Notes under the pieces: generated by a model
What the model was told of the DNA's origin: nothing
Databases searched by the model: none
Seen by the model: the letters and a program-made list of their open reading frames with translations, nothing else
Position numbers and translations under genes: made by a program
Origin: Desulfovibrio aminophilus
GTDB taxonomy: Bacteria > Desulfobacterota > Desulfovibrionia > Desulfovibrionales > Desulfovibrionaceae
Length of the DNA stretch: 64,000 nucleotides
Direction: 5' to 3'
Assembly: GCF_023660105.1 (NCBI RefSeq)
Contig: NZ_JAMHGA010000015.1
Location: forward strand, 62,001 to 126,000
Shown: positions 8,956 to 19,032 of the stretch, in pieces
Position numbering within the stretch: position 1 is the first letter of the stretch
Layout of the letters: every line of letters begins with the position of its first letter

Positions 8956-9753
8956 ATGGGCAAATCCGCTGCGCGCGCACTCGTCCTGACCATCGGCACG
9001 CTCTTCCTTTTGGCCGGGGCCGCCCTGGCCGCCGACAGCCAGCAGGTCGCCCAGCTGGAGGACACCTACTACTCCCAGGAGTTGTGGGACGTTTCCGGCA
9101 AGACCCCCTCGGGCCCCGCGGTCACGCCCGACACCTCGAACATCGCTCCCGATTCCGTCCCCGGCTGGAACCGCTTCTGGTTCAACGTCAACGACCGGCT
9201 CTACTACTACCTGTTCAAGCCCGCCGCCCAGGGCTACGGCTACGTTGTGCCGGAGAAGCCCCGCACCTGGGTCAACAACTTCTTCCACAACCTGCTCTTC
9301 CCCATGCGCTTCGTGAACTGCCTGCTCCAGGGCAAGTTCCGGGCCGCGGGCGTCGAGACGTCCCGTTTCATCGCCAACACCGCCTTCGGCTACGGCGGCC
9401 TCTCCAACTTCGCCTACGACCTCAAGCCCACCAAGCCCACGGCTTCGGGCGACGAGGACACCGGCCAGACCTTCGGCGCCTGGGGCATCGGCAACGGCAC
9501 CTATCTCGTCTGGCCCATCATCGGCCCCTCCACCGTGCGCGACTCCTTCGGCTACGCGGGCGACTACTTCATGCGGCCCACCACGTACCTGCACCCCTGG
9601 TACTGGTCCATGGGCGCCACAGCCTACGACAAGCTGAACAACCTGTCGCTGCGCATCGGCGAGTACGAGACGCTGACCGAAAGCGCCATCGACCCCTACA
9701 TCGCCATGCGCGACGCCTATCTCCGCTACCGGGCGCAGAAGGTCCAGGAATAG
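8956..9753 (+). CDS. mlaA: MlaA/VacJ family outer-membrane lipid protein, without a lipobox
   Basis: A 265-residue protein with family blocks NRFWFNVNDRLYYYLFKP, FRAAGVETSRFIANTAFG, DTGQTFGAWGIGNGTYLVWP and GPSTVRDSFG. MlaA removes misplaced phospholipid from the outer-membrane surface and hands it to MlaC. The signal sequence ends LLAGAALAADS with no cysteine, so unlike E. coli MlaA it would be cut by signal peptidase I and not lipidated. It ends the mla genes; a phosphodiesterase gene starts 10 bases later. Confidence 0.9.
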   Translation: MGKSAARALVLTIGTLFLLAGAALAADSQQVAQLEDTYYSQELWDVSGKTPSGPAVTPDTSNIAPDSVPGWNRFWFNVNDRLYYYLFKPAAQGYGYVVPEKPRTWVNNFFHNLLFPMRFVNCLLQGKFRAAGVETSRFIANTAFGYGGLSNFAYDLKPTKPTASGDEDTGQTFGAWGIGNGTYLVWPIIGPSTVRDSFGYAGDYFMRPTTYLHPWYWSMGATAYDKLNNLSLRIGEYETLTESAIDPYIAMRDAYLRYRAQKVQE

Positions 9754-9763
9754 TCCCGGACCC

Positions 9764-10231
9764 ATGCTCCTGGCCGTCATTTCCGACTCCCACCTGGGCG
9801 CGCCCACGCCCTGGCTGGAGTCCGTCTACGCGCGCCATCTGGCCGGGGCCGACGCCCTGGTCCACTGCGGCGACATCACCGCCGAGTCCGTCTGGGCCTT
9901 TTTTCTCCAGCACCCCAATTTCCACGCCTGCCTCGGCAACTGCGACTGGACCCTCGGTTCCCTGCTCCAGCCCGTGGCCAGGCTCTCCCTCGGCGGCCTG
10001 AACATCGCCGTGACCCACGGCTTCGGCCCCCGGCCCGACGTGCCCCGCCGCGTGGCCCGGGCCCTCGGCCCCGAGGCCGACCTCGTCTGCTTCGGCCATA
10101 CCCACGCCCGCTACTTCTCCGACGAGCACGGCGCGCTCCTCGTCAACCCCGGCTCCCTGGCCGAAGGTTCCCTGGCCCTGCTCACCCTGGAGTCCGGCCA
10201 ACGCCCGGCCTGCCGCTTCGTGGATATCTGA
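9764..10231 (+). CDS. YfcE/MJ0936-type metallophosphodiesterase
   Basis: A 155-residue calcineurin-like phosphodiesterase. The metal motifs are visible: ISDSHLG at the N-terminus, VHCGDIT, LGNCDW, VTHGF and FGHTHARY, ending with VNPGSLAEG. Family enzymes hydrolyse phosphodiesters in the cytoplasm with Mn-type metals; the physiological substrate is usually unknown. It follows mlaA by 10 bases and may be the last gene of that operon. Confidence 0.85.
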   Translation: MLLAVISDSHLGAPTPWLESVYARHLAGADALVHCGDITAESVWAFFLQHPNFHACLGNCDWTLGSLLQPVARLSLGGLNIAVTHGFGPRPDVPRRVARALGPEADLVCFGHTHARYFSDEHGALLVNPGSLAEGSLALLTLESGQRPACRFVDI

Positions 10232-10270
10232 CCGGCTGCCAGCGGATGGGAGCCGGCAGACGGTTCCCGA

Positions 10271-10330
10271 CTTTCTGAAAAAGGCCGAAGGCCTCCGGCG
10301 GCCAGGAGGGCAGCGCCCCCCTGGACCCGG
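10271..10330. repeat. Dispersed extragenic repeat, two-part copy
   Basis: The first part, TTTCTGAAAAAGGCCGAAGG, recurs with small changes at 10415, 10478, 12041 and (inverted) 21641. The second part, CCAGGAGGGCAGCG then CCCCCCTGGACCC, can fold and resembles the GC-rich palindromes at 1657-1693 and 21704-21754. All copies seen lie just beyond gene 3' ends. Confidence 0.6.
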
Positions 10331-10336
10331 CGATAG

Positions 10337-10376
10337 GTGAAGGGCGATTCCCCCTAACGGGGGAATCGCCCTTCAC
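10337..10376. terminator. Perfect 18-bp hairpin without a T tract
   Basis: GTGAAGGGCGATTCCCCC (10337-10354) and its exact complement (10359-10376) enclose the loop TAAC. It lies between the convergent phosphodiesterase and FemAB-like genes. No run of T follows on either strand, so it may stop transcription poorly, or instead protect or process the 3' ends. Confidence 0.6.
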
Positions 10377-10414
10377 GTGTGGACTTGGGAGGTTCGAGGC
10401 GTCAGCACAACCGG

Positions 10415-10500
10415 TTTTCTGAAACGGGCCGAAGGGCCCTGGTCTGGAACGGCTGGGAATTGAGGACGTTTTCCGCCTTTCTGAAACGGGCCGAAGGCCC
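10415..10500. repeat. Two further copies of the dispersed extragenic repeat
   Basis: TTTTCTGAAACGGGCCGAAG begins at 10415 and TTTCTGAAACGGGCCGAAGG begins at 10478. The copies are in tandem about 60 bases apart and end at the stop of the FemAB-like gene. They match the first part of the copy at 10271. Confidence 0.65.
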
Positions 10501-10505
10501 TCCGC

Positions 10506-11585
10506 TCAGTGGGGGTGCGGGGCGTGCTGCTCGCGGGCCGAGAACACGAGTTCCGCGTTGCGATACTCGTCGTAGACGTCCTGGCGCAGGGGGTAGTCCC
10601 AGGAGCCGCACCTGAATTCGATCCTGCCGCCGAATCCGGTCTTGAAGCGGTAGAGGCCGTGGAATGGGTGGTCCGGGGTGTCGGCGGGCGAGACGGCTCC
10701 CAGGTCATACCGGACGCAGCCGTGCTCGCGCGCCAGGCGCATGGCGGTCCAGTGCATGAGGCTGGGGGCCATCAGGTTGCGTTTGGTGTTGGAGGATGCC
10801 CCGTAGAGGAAGGTCGCGGTCTCGCCCGAGATGCCGACGATGGCCCCGGCCAGGACGTCGGAGCCGTGCCGCGCGAGCAGGAAGAGCAGGTCCGAGCGGT
10901 CCGGGGCGGAGAGCAGGGACTGGAACATGGCGTTGAAGTGCTCCGGGCCGCAGGGGCTGAAGCCGTTGCGCAGCGCCGTCTGCCGGTACAGGGCGTGGAA
11001 GTCGGGCAGGCAGCGCGCGTCCGCCTCCAATACGCTGACGCCCTTGCGCCGCGCGAGCCCGATGTTGTAGCGCGTCTTGGGCTTCATCCGGCCGAGCATC
11101 TCCTCCTCGCTCCCCACGAGATCCAGCACCAGGGAGCTGGCCACGGTCATGTCCTCGCGCGCCTTCCTGATGTTCCAGAACCTGGTGCCCATGTTCATGC
11201 GCAGTTCGCGCAGCCTCGGCTCGGGAAAGGCGTCCAGGTCCTCCTGCTCCATCACGTCCGCGTAGGGGGAGAGCCAGGGCAGGTCGTAGCGGATGAAGGC
11301 CACTTCCGGGCCCAGGGTCGTGGCCAGGGCCACGGAGAAGTCCTCGAGGAAGGTTCCGTACTCTTCTTCGGAGGGCGCGTGCTCCGGCCCCTGGGGCACG
11401 ACGGCGACGCTGTGCCCGCCGAAGGGCTTGAGCAGGACGAGCACGTCCTTGCCAGGTCCGGCCGTTGGAATGTCGAACGCCCGGGGCTGGAGGCCGAGCC
11501 GGGCCTTGACCTGCGCCCAGTACGAGGTCTGGAACAGGATGTCCGTTGGAAACAACGCGGCCATTGCCTTTGATCTGATATCCAC
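10506..11585 (-). CDS. FemAB/FemX-like aminoacyl- or acyltransferase (GNAT fold)
   Basis: A 359-residue protein with FemAB-type features: FQTSYWAQVKARLG near the N-terminus, RYNIGLARRKGVSVLEAD, and a C-terminal GCVRYDLGAVSPADTPDHPFHGLYRFKTGFG split by the catalytic fold. FemX-type enzymes add residues to peptidoglycan stems or act in capsule and polysaccharide modification; the substrate here is unknown. The start is GTG, chosen because GGAG lies seven bases upstream. A terminator just upstream (11655-11693) separates it from the 37-aa gene, so it needs its own promoter or readthrough. Confidence 0.75.
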   Translation of the reverse strand: MDIRSKAMAALFPTDILFQTSYWAQVKARLGLQPRAFDIPTAGPGKDVLVLLKPFGGHSVAVVPQGPEHAPSEEEYGTFLEDFSVALATTLGPEVAFIRYDLPWLSPYADVMEQEDLDAFPEPRLRELRMNMGTRFWNIRKAREDMTVASSLVLDLVGSEEEMLGRMKPKTRYNIGLARRKGVSVLEADARCLPDFHALYRQTALRNGFSPCGPEHFNAMFQSLLSAPDRSDLLFLLARHGSDVLAGAIVGISGETATFLYGASSNTKRNLMAPSLMHWTAMRLAREHGCVRYDLGAVSPADTPDHPFHGLYRFKTGFGGRIEFRCGSWDYPLRQDVYDEYRNAELVFSAREQHAPHPH

Positions 11586-11654
11586 GTCTCTCTCCGGTCA
11601 GGAACATATGCCGCGGCCGTGGCGCGCCCGCGTTCGCGGCGGGCCCGACGGCCG

Positions 11655-11693
11655 AAAAAAAGCCCCATCTTCCGCCGTTCGGAATGATGGGGC
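11655..11693 (-). terminator. Intrinsic terminator after the 37-aa gene
   Basis: On the minus strand GCCCCATC pairs with GATGGGGC, extended by an inner CGGAA/TTCCG stem with one bulged base, and is followed by seven T. It ends a short transcription unit that begins about 210 bases upstream. Confidence 0.88.
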
Positions 11694-11718
11694 CTGCGTG
11701 CGTGCGGTGGATGTGACG

Positions 11719-11832
11719 CTACACGGCAGCCCCGATCTCGCGGGAGAGGAAACGGTTCTCCCGGTGGGAATGGGCGCGGCCCGCCGCGATCCAGGGCGAG
11801 TCGGCGGAGAACAGGGCATGCTGCTGCGTCAT
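11719..11832 (-). CDS. Small protein of 37 aa in its own transcription unit
   Basis: The product starts MTQQHALFSADSPWIAAGRA and ends FLSREIGAAV. GGAG lies seven bases before the ATG. A near-consensus promoter (11873-11900) lies upstream and a strong terminator (11655-11693) downstream, so the whole unit is about 210 nt. It has no membrane segment or cysteine, and several Arg/His residues. An in-frame ATG five codons earlier (11847) lacks a better site. I do not recognise it. It could be a real small protein, a leader peptide for the FemAB-like gene, or an sRNA with incidental coding. Confidence 0.5.
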   Translation of the reverse strand: MTQQHALFSADSPWIAAGRAHSHRENRFLSREIGAAV

Positions 11833-11872
11833 GAAGTCACTCCACATGATCTGTCGGTCAGTGCGAGGGCGC

Positions 11873-11900
11873 AGCATACCGCAACCAGGAAAGAATGCAA
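11873..11900 (-). promoter_or_regulatory. Sigma70-type promoter for the 37-aa unit
   Basis: Read on the minus strand: TTGCAT, 16 bases, TATGCT. The predicted start point is near 11866, about 34 bases before the 37-aa start codon. Confidence 0.55.
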
Positions 11901-11976
11901 CCTGGCGGCGCGCCTGGAGAAAATATTCCGCAGGCGGCGGGAAAAACAGTCTCTTTCGCGCGGGGGGGCAGCACAA

Positions 11977-12016
11977 GAAAACGGCCCAGGAGCGCATGCT
12001 CCCGGGCCGTTTGTTT
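11977..12016 (-). terminator. Terminator downstream of secA
   Basis: ACGGCCC (11981-11987) pairs with GGGCCGT (12004-12010), enclosing a second GGAGC/GCTCC stem with loop GCAT. On the minus strand the hairpin is followed by TTTTCTTG and on the plus strand by TTTGTTTT, so it may act both ways. It lies about 50 bases past the secA stop. Confidence 0.75.
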
Positions 12017-12065
12017 TCCGGAACGGACCGAAGCCCTGTCTCTCTGAAGCGGGCCGAAGGCCCCC
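12013..12065. repeat. Dispersed extragenic repeat at the secA 3' end
   Basis: TCTCTGAAGCGGGCCGAAGG at 12041 matches the repeat family seen at 10271, 10415 and 10478. A weaker copy, TTCCGGAACGGACCGAAGCC, starts near 12015. The repeat touches the secA stop codon. Confidence 0.55.
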
Positions 12066-14618
<2,553 letters not shown>

Positions 14619-14736
14619 GGGTTCTCCTTGACGGAAAGGGGCGCTCGCTGCGCCCCGACGGCCCGGGCATGCGCGCATGCCGGGACGGTGTTCGTTGGTG
14701 TCGGGTCTGGGTTCGCCGTGGCCGGGACGGGCCGCG

Positions 14737-15132
14737 CTAGGCGCGGTCCGGGGCGCGCGGCGGCGCGCGTCCGGCGCGGTTGGAGGGCAGGACCTCGCGC
14801 GCGCCGGGAGCGGGGGGAAGATCGAAGAGGGCGGCCGACAGGCGCAGGCGCGGGCCGTGGGCCTGGGCCACGGCGGCGGGCGAAAACGCGTTGCCGCCGT
14901 CCGGTTCGGTCTGGGCCAGGCCGTCGCGCAGGAGCTGCCCGGCGATGAAGCGGGGCACGGAGCGCAGCATGCCGCCGCGCCACTTGGCGGCGGCCGCCAC
15001 CAGCTTGATGCGGGCCGCGTTGCCCGCCTCCAGGGCCTCCTGGGGCGGCAGGGCGGCGCAGAGCGCTCCGGCCAGGATGGCCGCGCCCAGGGCCAGGCCC
15101 GGGGCCAGGACGCGCATGCTTCCGCGCCTCAT
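14737..15132 (-). CDS. Short protein resembling the N-terminus of a SIMPL (DUF541) protein
   Basis: A 131-residue protein. Its first ~50 residues ([20 protein letters not shown] and GMLRSV) align with the neighbouring SIMPL protein (IEATGSARVKVVSDVAKWHG and SIYRTV), including a similar N-terminal hydrophobic segment. The rest, Ala/Pro/Arg-rich, has no visible similarity to the family. A GGAGG six bases before the ATG suggests it is translated. It looks like a tandem duplicate that lost most of the domain or diverged beyond recognition. The product is probably exported or membrane-anchored. Function is unknown. Confidence 0.5.
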   Translation of the reverse strand: MRRGSMRVLAPGLALGAAILAGALCAALPPQEALEAGNAARIKLVAAAAKWRGGMLRSVPRFIAGQLLRDGLAQTEPDGGNAFSPAAVAQAHGPRLRLSAALFDLPPAPGAREVLPSNRAGRAPPRAPDRA

Positions 15133-15222
15133 GCCCGCCTCCGCGCGGCCGATGCGGATCCCCGCCGCGCGGGGATGTGGTTGTCGTGAAGCAACGCAGT
15201 CATCGTGGAGTGTTTCAGCAGC

Positions 15223-15927
15223 CTAGCGCACCGCGAATTCGGCGCGCACCGTGACCATGACTTCCTTGTCCACGGTGGAGGTGTCGTAGGCCCCGGAGCC
15301 GGAGACCTCCACGGAGTTGGGGGCCAGGACCTGGACCACGCCGATGCGCGCGGACTGGAGCGGTCCCACGCCCCGGCCGTCGCTCCCGGCGATCTCCTGG
15401 GCCCGGCGGCGGGCGTCCTTCACGGCCGCGCCCAACAGCTCCACGCGCATCTCGGGCAGCCGCGAGACATAGTATTCCAGCGAATAGGTGGTCAGCTGCA
15501 CGCCCTGGTCCATGAGCGTCTGGTCCAGGCCCAGGGCCGTGATCTTGGCCGTGTCCGGGGAGGTCACGGTGAAGCCCTGGCGCAGGGTCTGCTCGCGCGG
15601 GGCGCTGGGGTTCTGCTGGTAGACCTGCTCCATGTTCACCGGCTGGAGCTCCAGGGCGGCCTCGGGCAGCCCGGCGGCCTTGAGATAGTCCTTGAGGGCC
15701 TGCAGGTCGGCGCGCAGCTGGGCGTAGCCCTGCTTGAGGTTCGTTTCGGCAACGGTGCGGTAGATGCTCCCATGCCACTTGGCCACGTCCGAGACCACCT
15801 TGACCCTGGCCGAGCCCGTGGCCTCGATGGTGTTCTGCGGCAGGCGCGAGGCGTAGAAGGCCCAGGCCATGAGGGCCGAGGCCAGGATCAGGCCCAGGGC
15901 CAGGATGGAGGCGGTTCTGTTGTTCAT
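15223..15927 (-). CDS. SIMPL domain (DUF541/YggE-like) protein
   Basis: A 234-residue protein with an N-terminal membrane anchor or signal (ASILALGLILASALMAWAFY) and the SIMPL domain: IEATGSARVKVVSDVAKWHG, the mid-domain YSLEYYVSRLPEMRVELLGA, and AVKDARRRAQEIAGSDG with a C-terminal EVMVTVRAEFAV strand. SIMPL proteins sit in the periplasm or on membranes; E. coli YggE is linked to oxidative stress, but no reaction is known. The short relative at 14737-15132 lies directly downstream in the same direction. Confidence 0.8.
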   Translation of the reverse strand: MNNRTASILALGLILASALMAWAFYASRLPQNTIEATGSARVKVVSDVAKWHGSIYRTVAETNLKQGYAQLRADLQALKDYLKAAGLPEAALELQPVNMEQVYQQNPSAPREQTLRQGFTVTSPDTAKITALGLDQTLMDQGVQLTTYSLEYYVSRLPEMRVELLGAAVKDARRRAQEIAGSDGRGVGPLQSARIGVVQVLAPNSVEVSGSGAYDTSTVDKEVMVTVRAEFAVR

Positions 15928-15954
15928 GTCGTCTCCGTCGTCATGTGTCCGTCG

Positions 15955-17088
15955 TCAGGCGTCCAGGGCGTCCAGCCAGTGCGCGGCCCGGACTCCCTCG
16001 GGGGCCGCGGCCGCGAGCTGCATGGCGCAGGCCGAGCAGCCCGTGAGCACGAGGCCCGCCGTCATGTCGCGCCAGCGCAGTTCCGACACCCGGGCCGCCA
16101 GGGCCGGGTCGGCCAGCTGGAGCACGCCGCCGAAGCCGCAGCAGCGCGCCTCGGGCGTCTCCAGGTCCAGGCCCGGCACGCCGCGCCAGAGCGCCAGGTC
16201 CGGGTCCGGGACCGCCGCGTGGCAGGGCGTGTGCCAGGCCGCGCGGCCTGGATTGCTCGTTAGCACAAAGCGGCCGCCTTGCAAAATCGCGGAAAGGGGG
16301 GTGATCGAGGCGGCCCAGGCCGCTTCCTCGGCCGCGTCCTGAAACAGCCCGGGCCCGGCGTAGGCCCGCAGGCCCGCCAGACAGGAGACGCAGAAGGCCG
16401 CCAGCAGGGGCCGCCCGGCCGCGCGCCAGGCCGCCACGTTGGCCGCCCGGGCCGCGTCGCGTTCCCTTGGCAGCCCGGCCGAGCCCAGGGTCGCGCCGCA
16501 GCACTGGAACTCCGCCTCGGCGCGCGTCACTCCGGCCATGTCCAGGAGCCGCGCGGCCCGGTCCGTCCAGCGCCGGGCCGCGTGCGCGCCCGCGCAGCCG
16601 CTGAACAGGGCCGCGCGCCGCCCGCGCCAGGCGTCGGACAGGCCCGCGACCCGGACGAACGGTTCGCAGCCCGGCCGGGAGAGCGCACCCAGGCCCTTGA
16701 GCAGGCCGCCCAGGCGCTTTCGCAGAAAGTCCTTGGGCATCGGCTTGGCGAGCGTGGCGGCGACAGGCCAGAGCGCCCCGCTCCGGGCCAGGGCCGCCTT
16801 CCAGAGCCACTGCCGGAAGTCCGGTCGCGCGGCCCGCAGGGCGGCCACCACGGCCGGGACGTCCTGGCCCTGGGGGCAGACCCGCGCGCAGCGGCCGCAG
16901 CCCAGGCAGAGCCGGGCCAGGTCCTCGGCCGAATGCGAGCCGCCGTGGACGGTGAGCACGGCCTTGGCCCGGGGCGACAGCTCCTCGCGGCCCGTGGCGG
17001 CCAGGAGCGGGCAGACCTCCAGGCACTTGCCGCAGAGCACGCAGCCGTCGAGGCCGGGCCGGGTATGGGACGGGTTGTCCTGCATCAT
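15955..17088 (-). CDS. Fe-S subunit of a D-lactate/glycolate-type dehydrogenase (GlcF/LldE-like)
   Basis: About 377 residues. Two ferredoxin motifs at the N-terminus (CVLCGKCLEVCP and CLGCGRCARVCP) are followed by two CCG domains (FQCCGATLG and ARCCGFGGVLQ, each with upstream and downstream Cys), as in GlcF, LutA and heterodisulfide reductase subunits. It would pass electrons from a flavin subunit oxidising a 2-hydroxy acid to membrane carriers. The likely flavin partner is the FAD protein at 20179-21555, with two signalling genes between. The start at MMQDNP is favoured; an in-frame ATG at 17133 lacks a ribosome-binding site but cannot be excluded. Confidence 0.82.
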   Translation of the reverse strand: MMQDNPSHTRPGLDGCVLCGKCLEVCPLLAATGREELSPRAKAVLTVHGGSHSAEDLARLCLGCGRCARVCPQGQDVPAVVAALRAARPDFRQWLWKAALARSGALWPVAATLAKPMPKDFLRKRLGGLLKGLGALSRPGCEPFVRVAGLSDAWRGRRAALFSGCAGAHAARRWTDRAARLLDMAGVTRAEAEFQCCGATLGSAGLPRERDAARAANVAAWRAAGRPLLAAFCVSCLAGLRAYAGPGLFQDAAEEAAWAASITPLSAILQGGRFVLTSNPGRAAWHTPCHAAVPDPDLALWRGVPGLDLETPEARCCGFGGVLQLADPALAARVSELRWRDMTAGLVLTGCSACAMQLAAAAPEGVRAAHWLDALDA

Positions 17089-17143
17089 GGGCGTCCCGCG
17101 CGCGTGGCGCGCGAACCGTCTGATAATAATCATCAGCCCGGCG

Positions 17144-17172
17144 TTGACCAGATTCCCGAAAGCAATTTAAAG
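17144..17172 (+). promoter_or_regulatory. Sigma70-type promoter for the chemoreceptor gene
   Basis: TTGACC, 17 bases, TTAAAG, ending about 30 bases before the ATG. It lies in the short divergent gap shared with the Fe-S dehydrogenase subunit. Confidence 0.5.
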
Positions 17173-17201
17173 TGATTACCCACTATGTTCGGAGGTGCCC
17201 C

Positions 17202-19010
17202 ATGATGCGGCTCATGTCCATCGGAACGAGAATATTTTTGCTCCTGGGCGTCATCGTCTGCTTCGTGGCCGGGACGGTGCTGGCCTTCCTGCACAACGCG
17301 GGAAAGATCGAGGCCATGGGCGTGGAGCAGGTCCAGGTCCAGATGCTCGACCTCCAGAAGCAGAAGATCCAGGTGGCCACGCGCAGCATGGCCCTGTCCC
17401 TGGGCCAGGAGTTGGCGGGAGTCGCCGGGGACGAGGCTCGGGTGGAGTTCATCCGAAGGGCCGTGGACCCCATCCGCTTCGAGGATGACAAGTCCGGCTA
17501 CTACTTCGTCTACCGGGGCACGGTGAACGTGGCCCTGCCGCCCAAGAAGGAAGTCCAGGGCAAGGACATGGCCGAGAGCAAGGACAAGAACGGGGTCTTC
17601 TTCGTCCGGGAGCTGGCCCGGCAGGCGGCGGCCGGGGGCGGCTTCGTGCAGTATATCTTTCCCAAGCCGGGCAAGGGCGACCAGCCCAAGCTGGGCTATG
17701 CCGAGATGATCCCGGGCACGGACCTCTGGATCGGCACCGGCATCTACATCGACAACATCGAGCAGGCCAAGCAGGGCATCGCCCAGGCCGTCGGCGAGCT
17801 GGTCCGCGCCGACACCCTGATGCTCCTTCTCGTGCTCGGGGCCGTCTTCCTTCTCGGCGTCCTGCCCCTGAGCATCGTGACCATCCGGGGCATCGTCCGG
17901 CCGCTGTCCCAGGCCACCAACGCGGCCTGCGGCATCGCCGGGGGCAGCTACGACGTGAACCTGGACGAGTCCGGCCGCGACGAGGTGGCCAGCCTGCAGA
18001 AGGCCCTCAACACCATGGCCCGCACCCTGCGCGGCAACATCGCCCAGATCACGGCCAAGTCCGCCGAGGCCGAGGAGAAGGCCCGCGTGGCCGAGCGCGC
18101 CCTGGCCGACGCCGAGCAGGCCAGGGGCCAGGCCGAGAGCGCCCGGCGCGAGGGCATCCTCCTGGCCGCCGGACGCCTGGAAACCATCGTGGAAAAGGTC
18201 ACCGGCGCGGCCGAGGCCATCGCCGCCCGCTCCCGCGACATCCGCCAGGGAACCGACGTGCAGCGCGACCGCATCCAGTCCACGGCCACGGCCATGGAGG
18301 AGATGAACGCCACGGTGCTGGAGGTGGCCAGGAACGCCTCCGAGGCGGCCGAGTCCGGCAACCACGCGCGTGCCGAGGCCGAGAAGGGCGCGGAGGTGGT
18401 GGGCCAGTCCGTGGAGGCCCTGCGCGCCACCTACAGCGAGGCCGACCATCTCCAGGAGAACATGAACCAGCTCGGCGGCCAGGCCGAATCCATCGGCAGG
18501 ATTCTCGGCGTGATCACGGACATCGCGGACCAGACCAACCTCCTGGCGCTGAACGCGGCCATCGAGGCGGCCCGGGCGGGCGACGCCGGGCGCGGCTTCG
18601 CCGTGGTGGCCGACGAGGTGCGCAAGCTGGCCGAGAAGACCATGACCGCCACCAAGGAGGTGGGCGACGCCATCCTGGGCATCCAGAGCGCCGCCACGGC
18701 CAACATCGGGACCACCCGCAAGGTGCTCGCCGACCTGAGCCGGGCCGTGGAGCTCTCCAGCCATTCCGGCGAGGCCCTGCGGGCCATCGTCAATGGGGTG
18801 CAGACTTCGGCCGATCAGATCCGCGGCATCGCCACCGCGGCCGAGGAGCAATCCGCGGCCTCGGAGGAGATCAACAGATCCGTGGAGGAGGTCAACAGCA
18901 TCACCTCGGCCACCGCCCGCAACGTGGAAGACGCGGCGCGGGCCGTGGAGGCGCTCGACGAGCAGATGGCCCGGCTGCGCGATCTGATTCGGGAACTGAA
19001 GGAAGGCTAG
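17202..19010 (+). CDS. Methyl-accepting chemotaxis protein with periplasmic Cache domain
   Basis: A 602-residue chemoreceptor. TM1 ([20 protein letters not shown]) is followed by a Cache-type sensor (to about residue 185, with [20 protein letters not shown]), TM2 ([20 protein letters not shown]), a HAMP region, and the signalling tip [20 protein letters not shown] followed by [20 protein letters not shown]. It ends KEG with no CheR-tether pentapeptide. The start at the first of two ATGs is fixed by GGAGG six bases upstream. It lies between the two dehydrogenase subunits and may sense a related organic acid, but no ligand can be read from the sequence. Confidence 0.92.
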   Translation: MMRLMSIGTRIFLLLGVIVCFVAGTVLAFLHNAGKIEAMGVEQVQVQMLDLQKQKIQVATRSMALSLGQELAGVAGDEARVEFIRRAVDPIRFEDDKSGYYFVYRGTVNVALPPKKEVQGKDMAESKDKNGVFFVRELARQAAAGGGFVQYIFPKPGKGDQPKLGYAEMIPGTDLWIGTGIYIDNIEQAKQGIAQAVGELVRADTLMLLLVLGAVFLLGVLPLSIVTIRGIVRPLSQATNAACGIAGGSYDVNLDESGRDEVASLQKALNTMARTLRGNIAQITAKSAEAEEKARVAERALADAEQARGQAESARREGILLAAGRLETIVEKVTGAAEAIAARSRDIRQGTDVQRDRIQSTATAMEEMNATVLEVARNASEAAESGNHARAEAEKGAEVVGQSVEALRATYSEADHLQENMNQLGGQAESIGRILGVITDIADQTNLLALNAAIEAARAGDAGRGFAVVADEVRKLAEKTMTATKEVGDAILGIQSAATANIGTTRKVLADLSRAVELSSHSGEALRAIVNGVQTSADQIRGIATAAEEQSAASEEINRSVEEVNSITSATARNVEDAARAVEALDEQMARLRDLIRELKEG

Positions 19011-19032
19011 GCCGAAGCCGCTCCGGGCGGCG

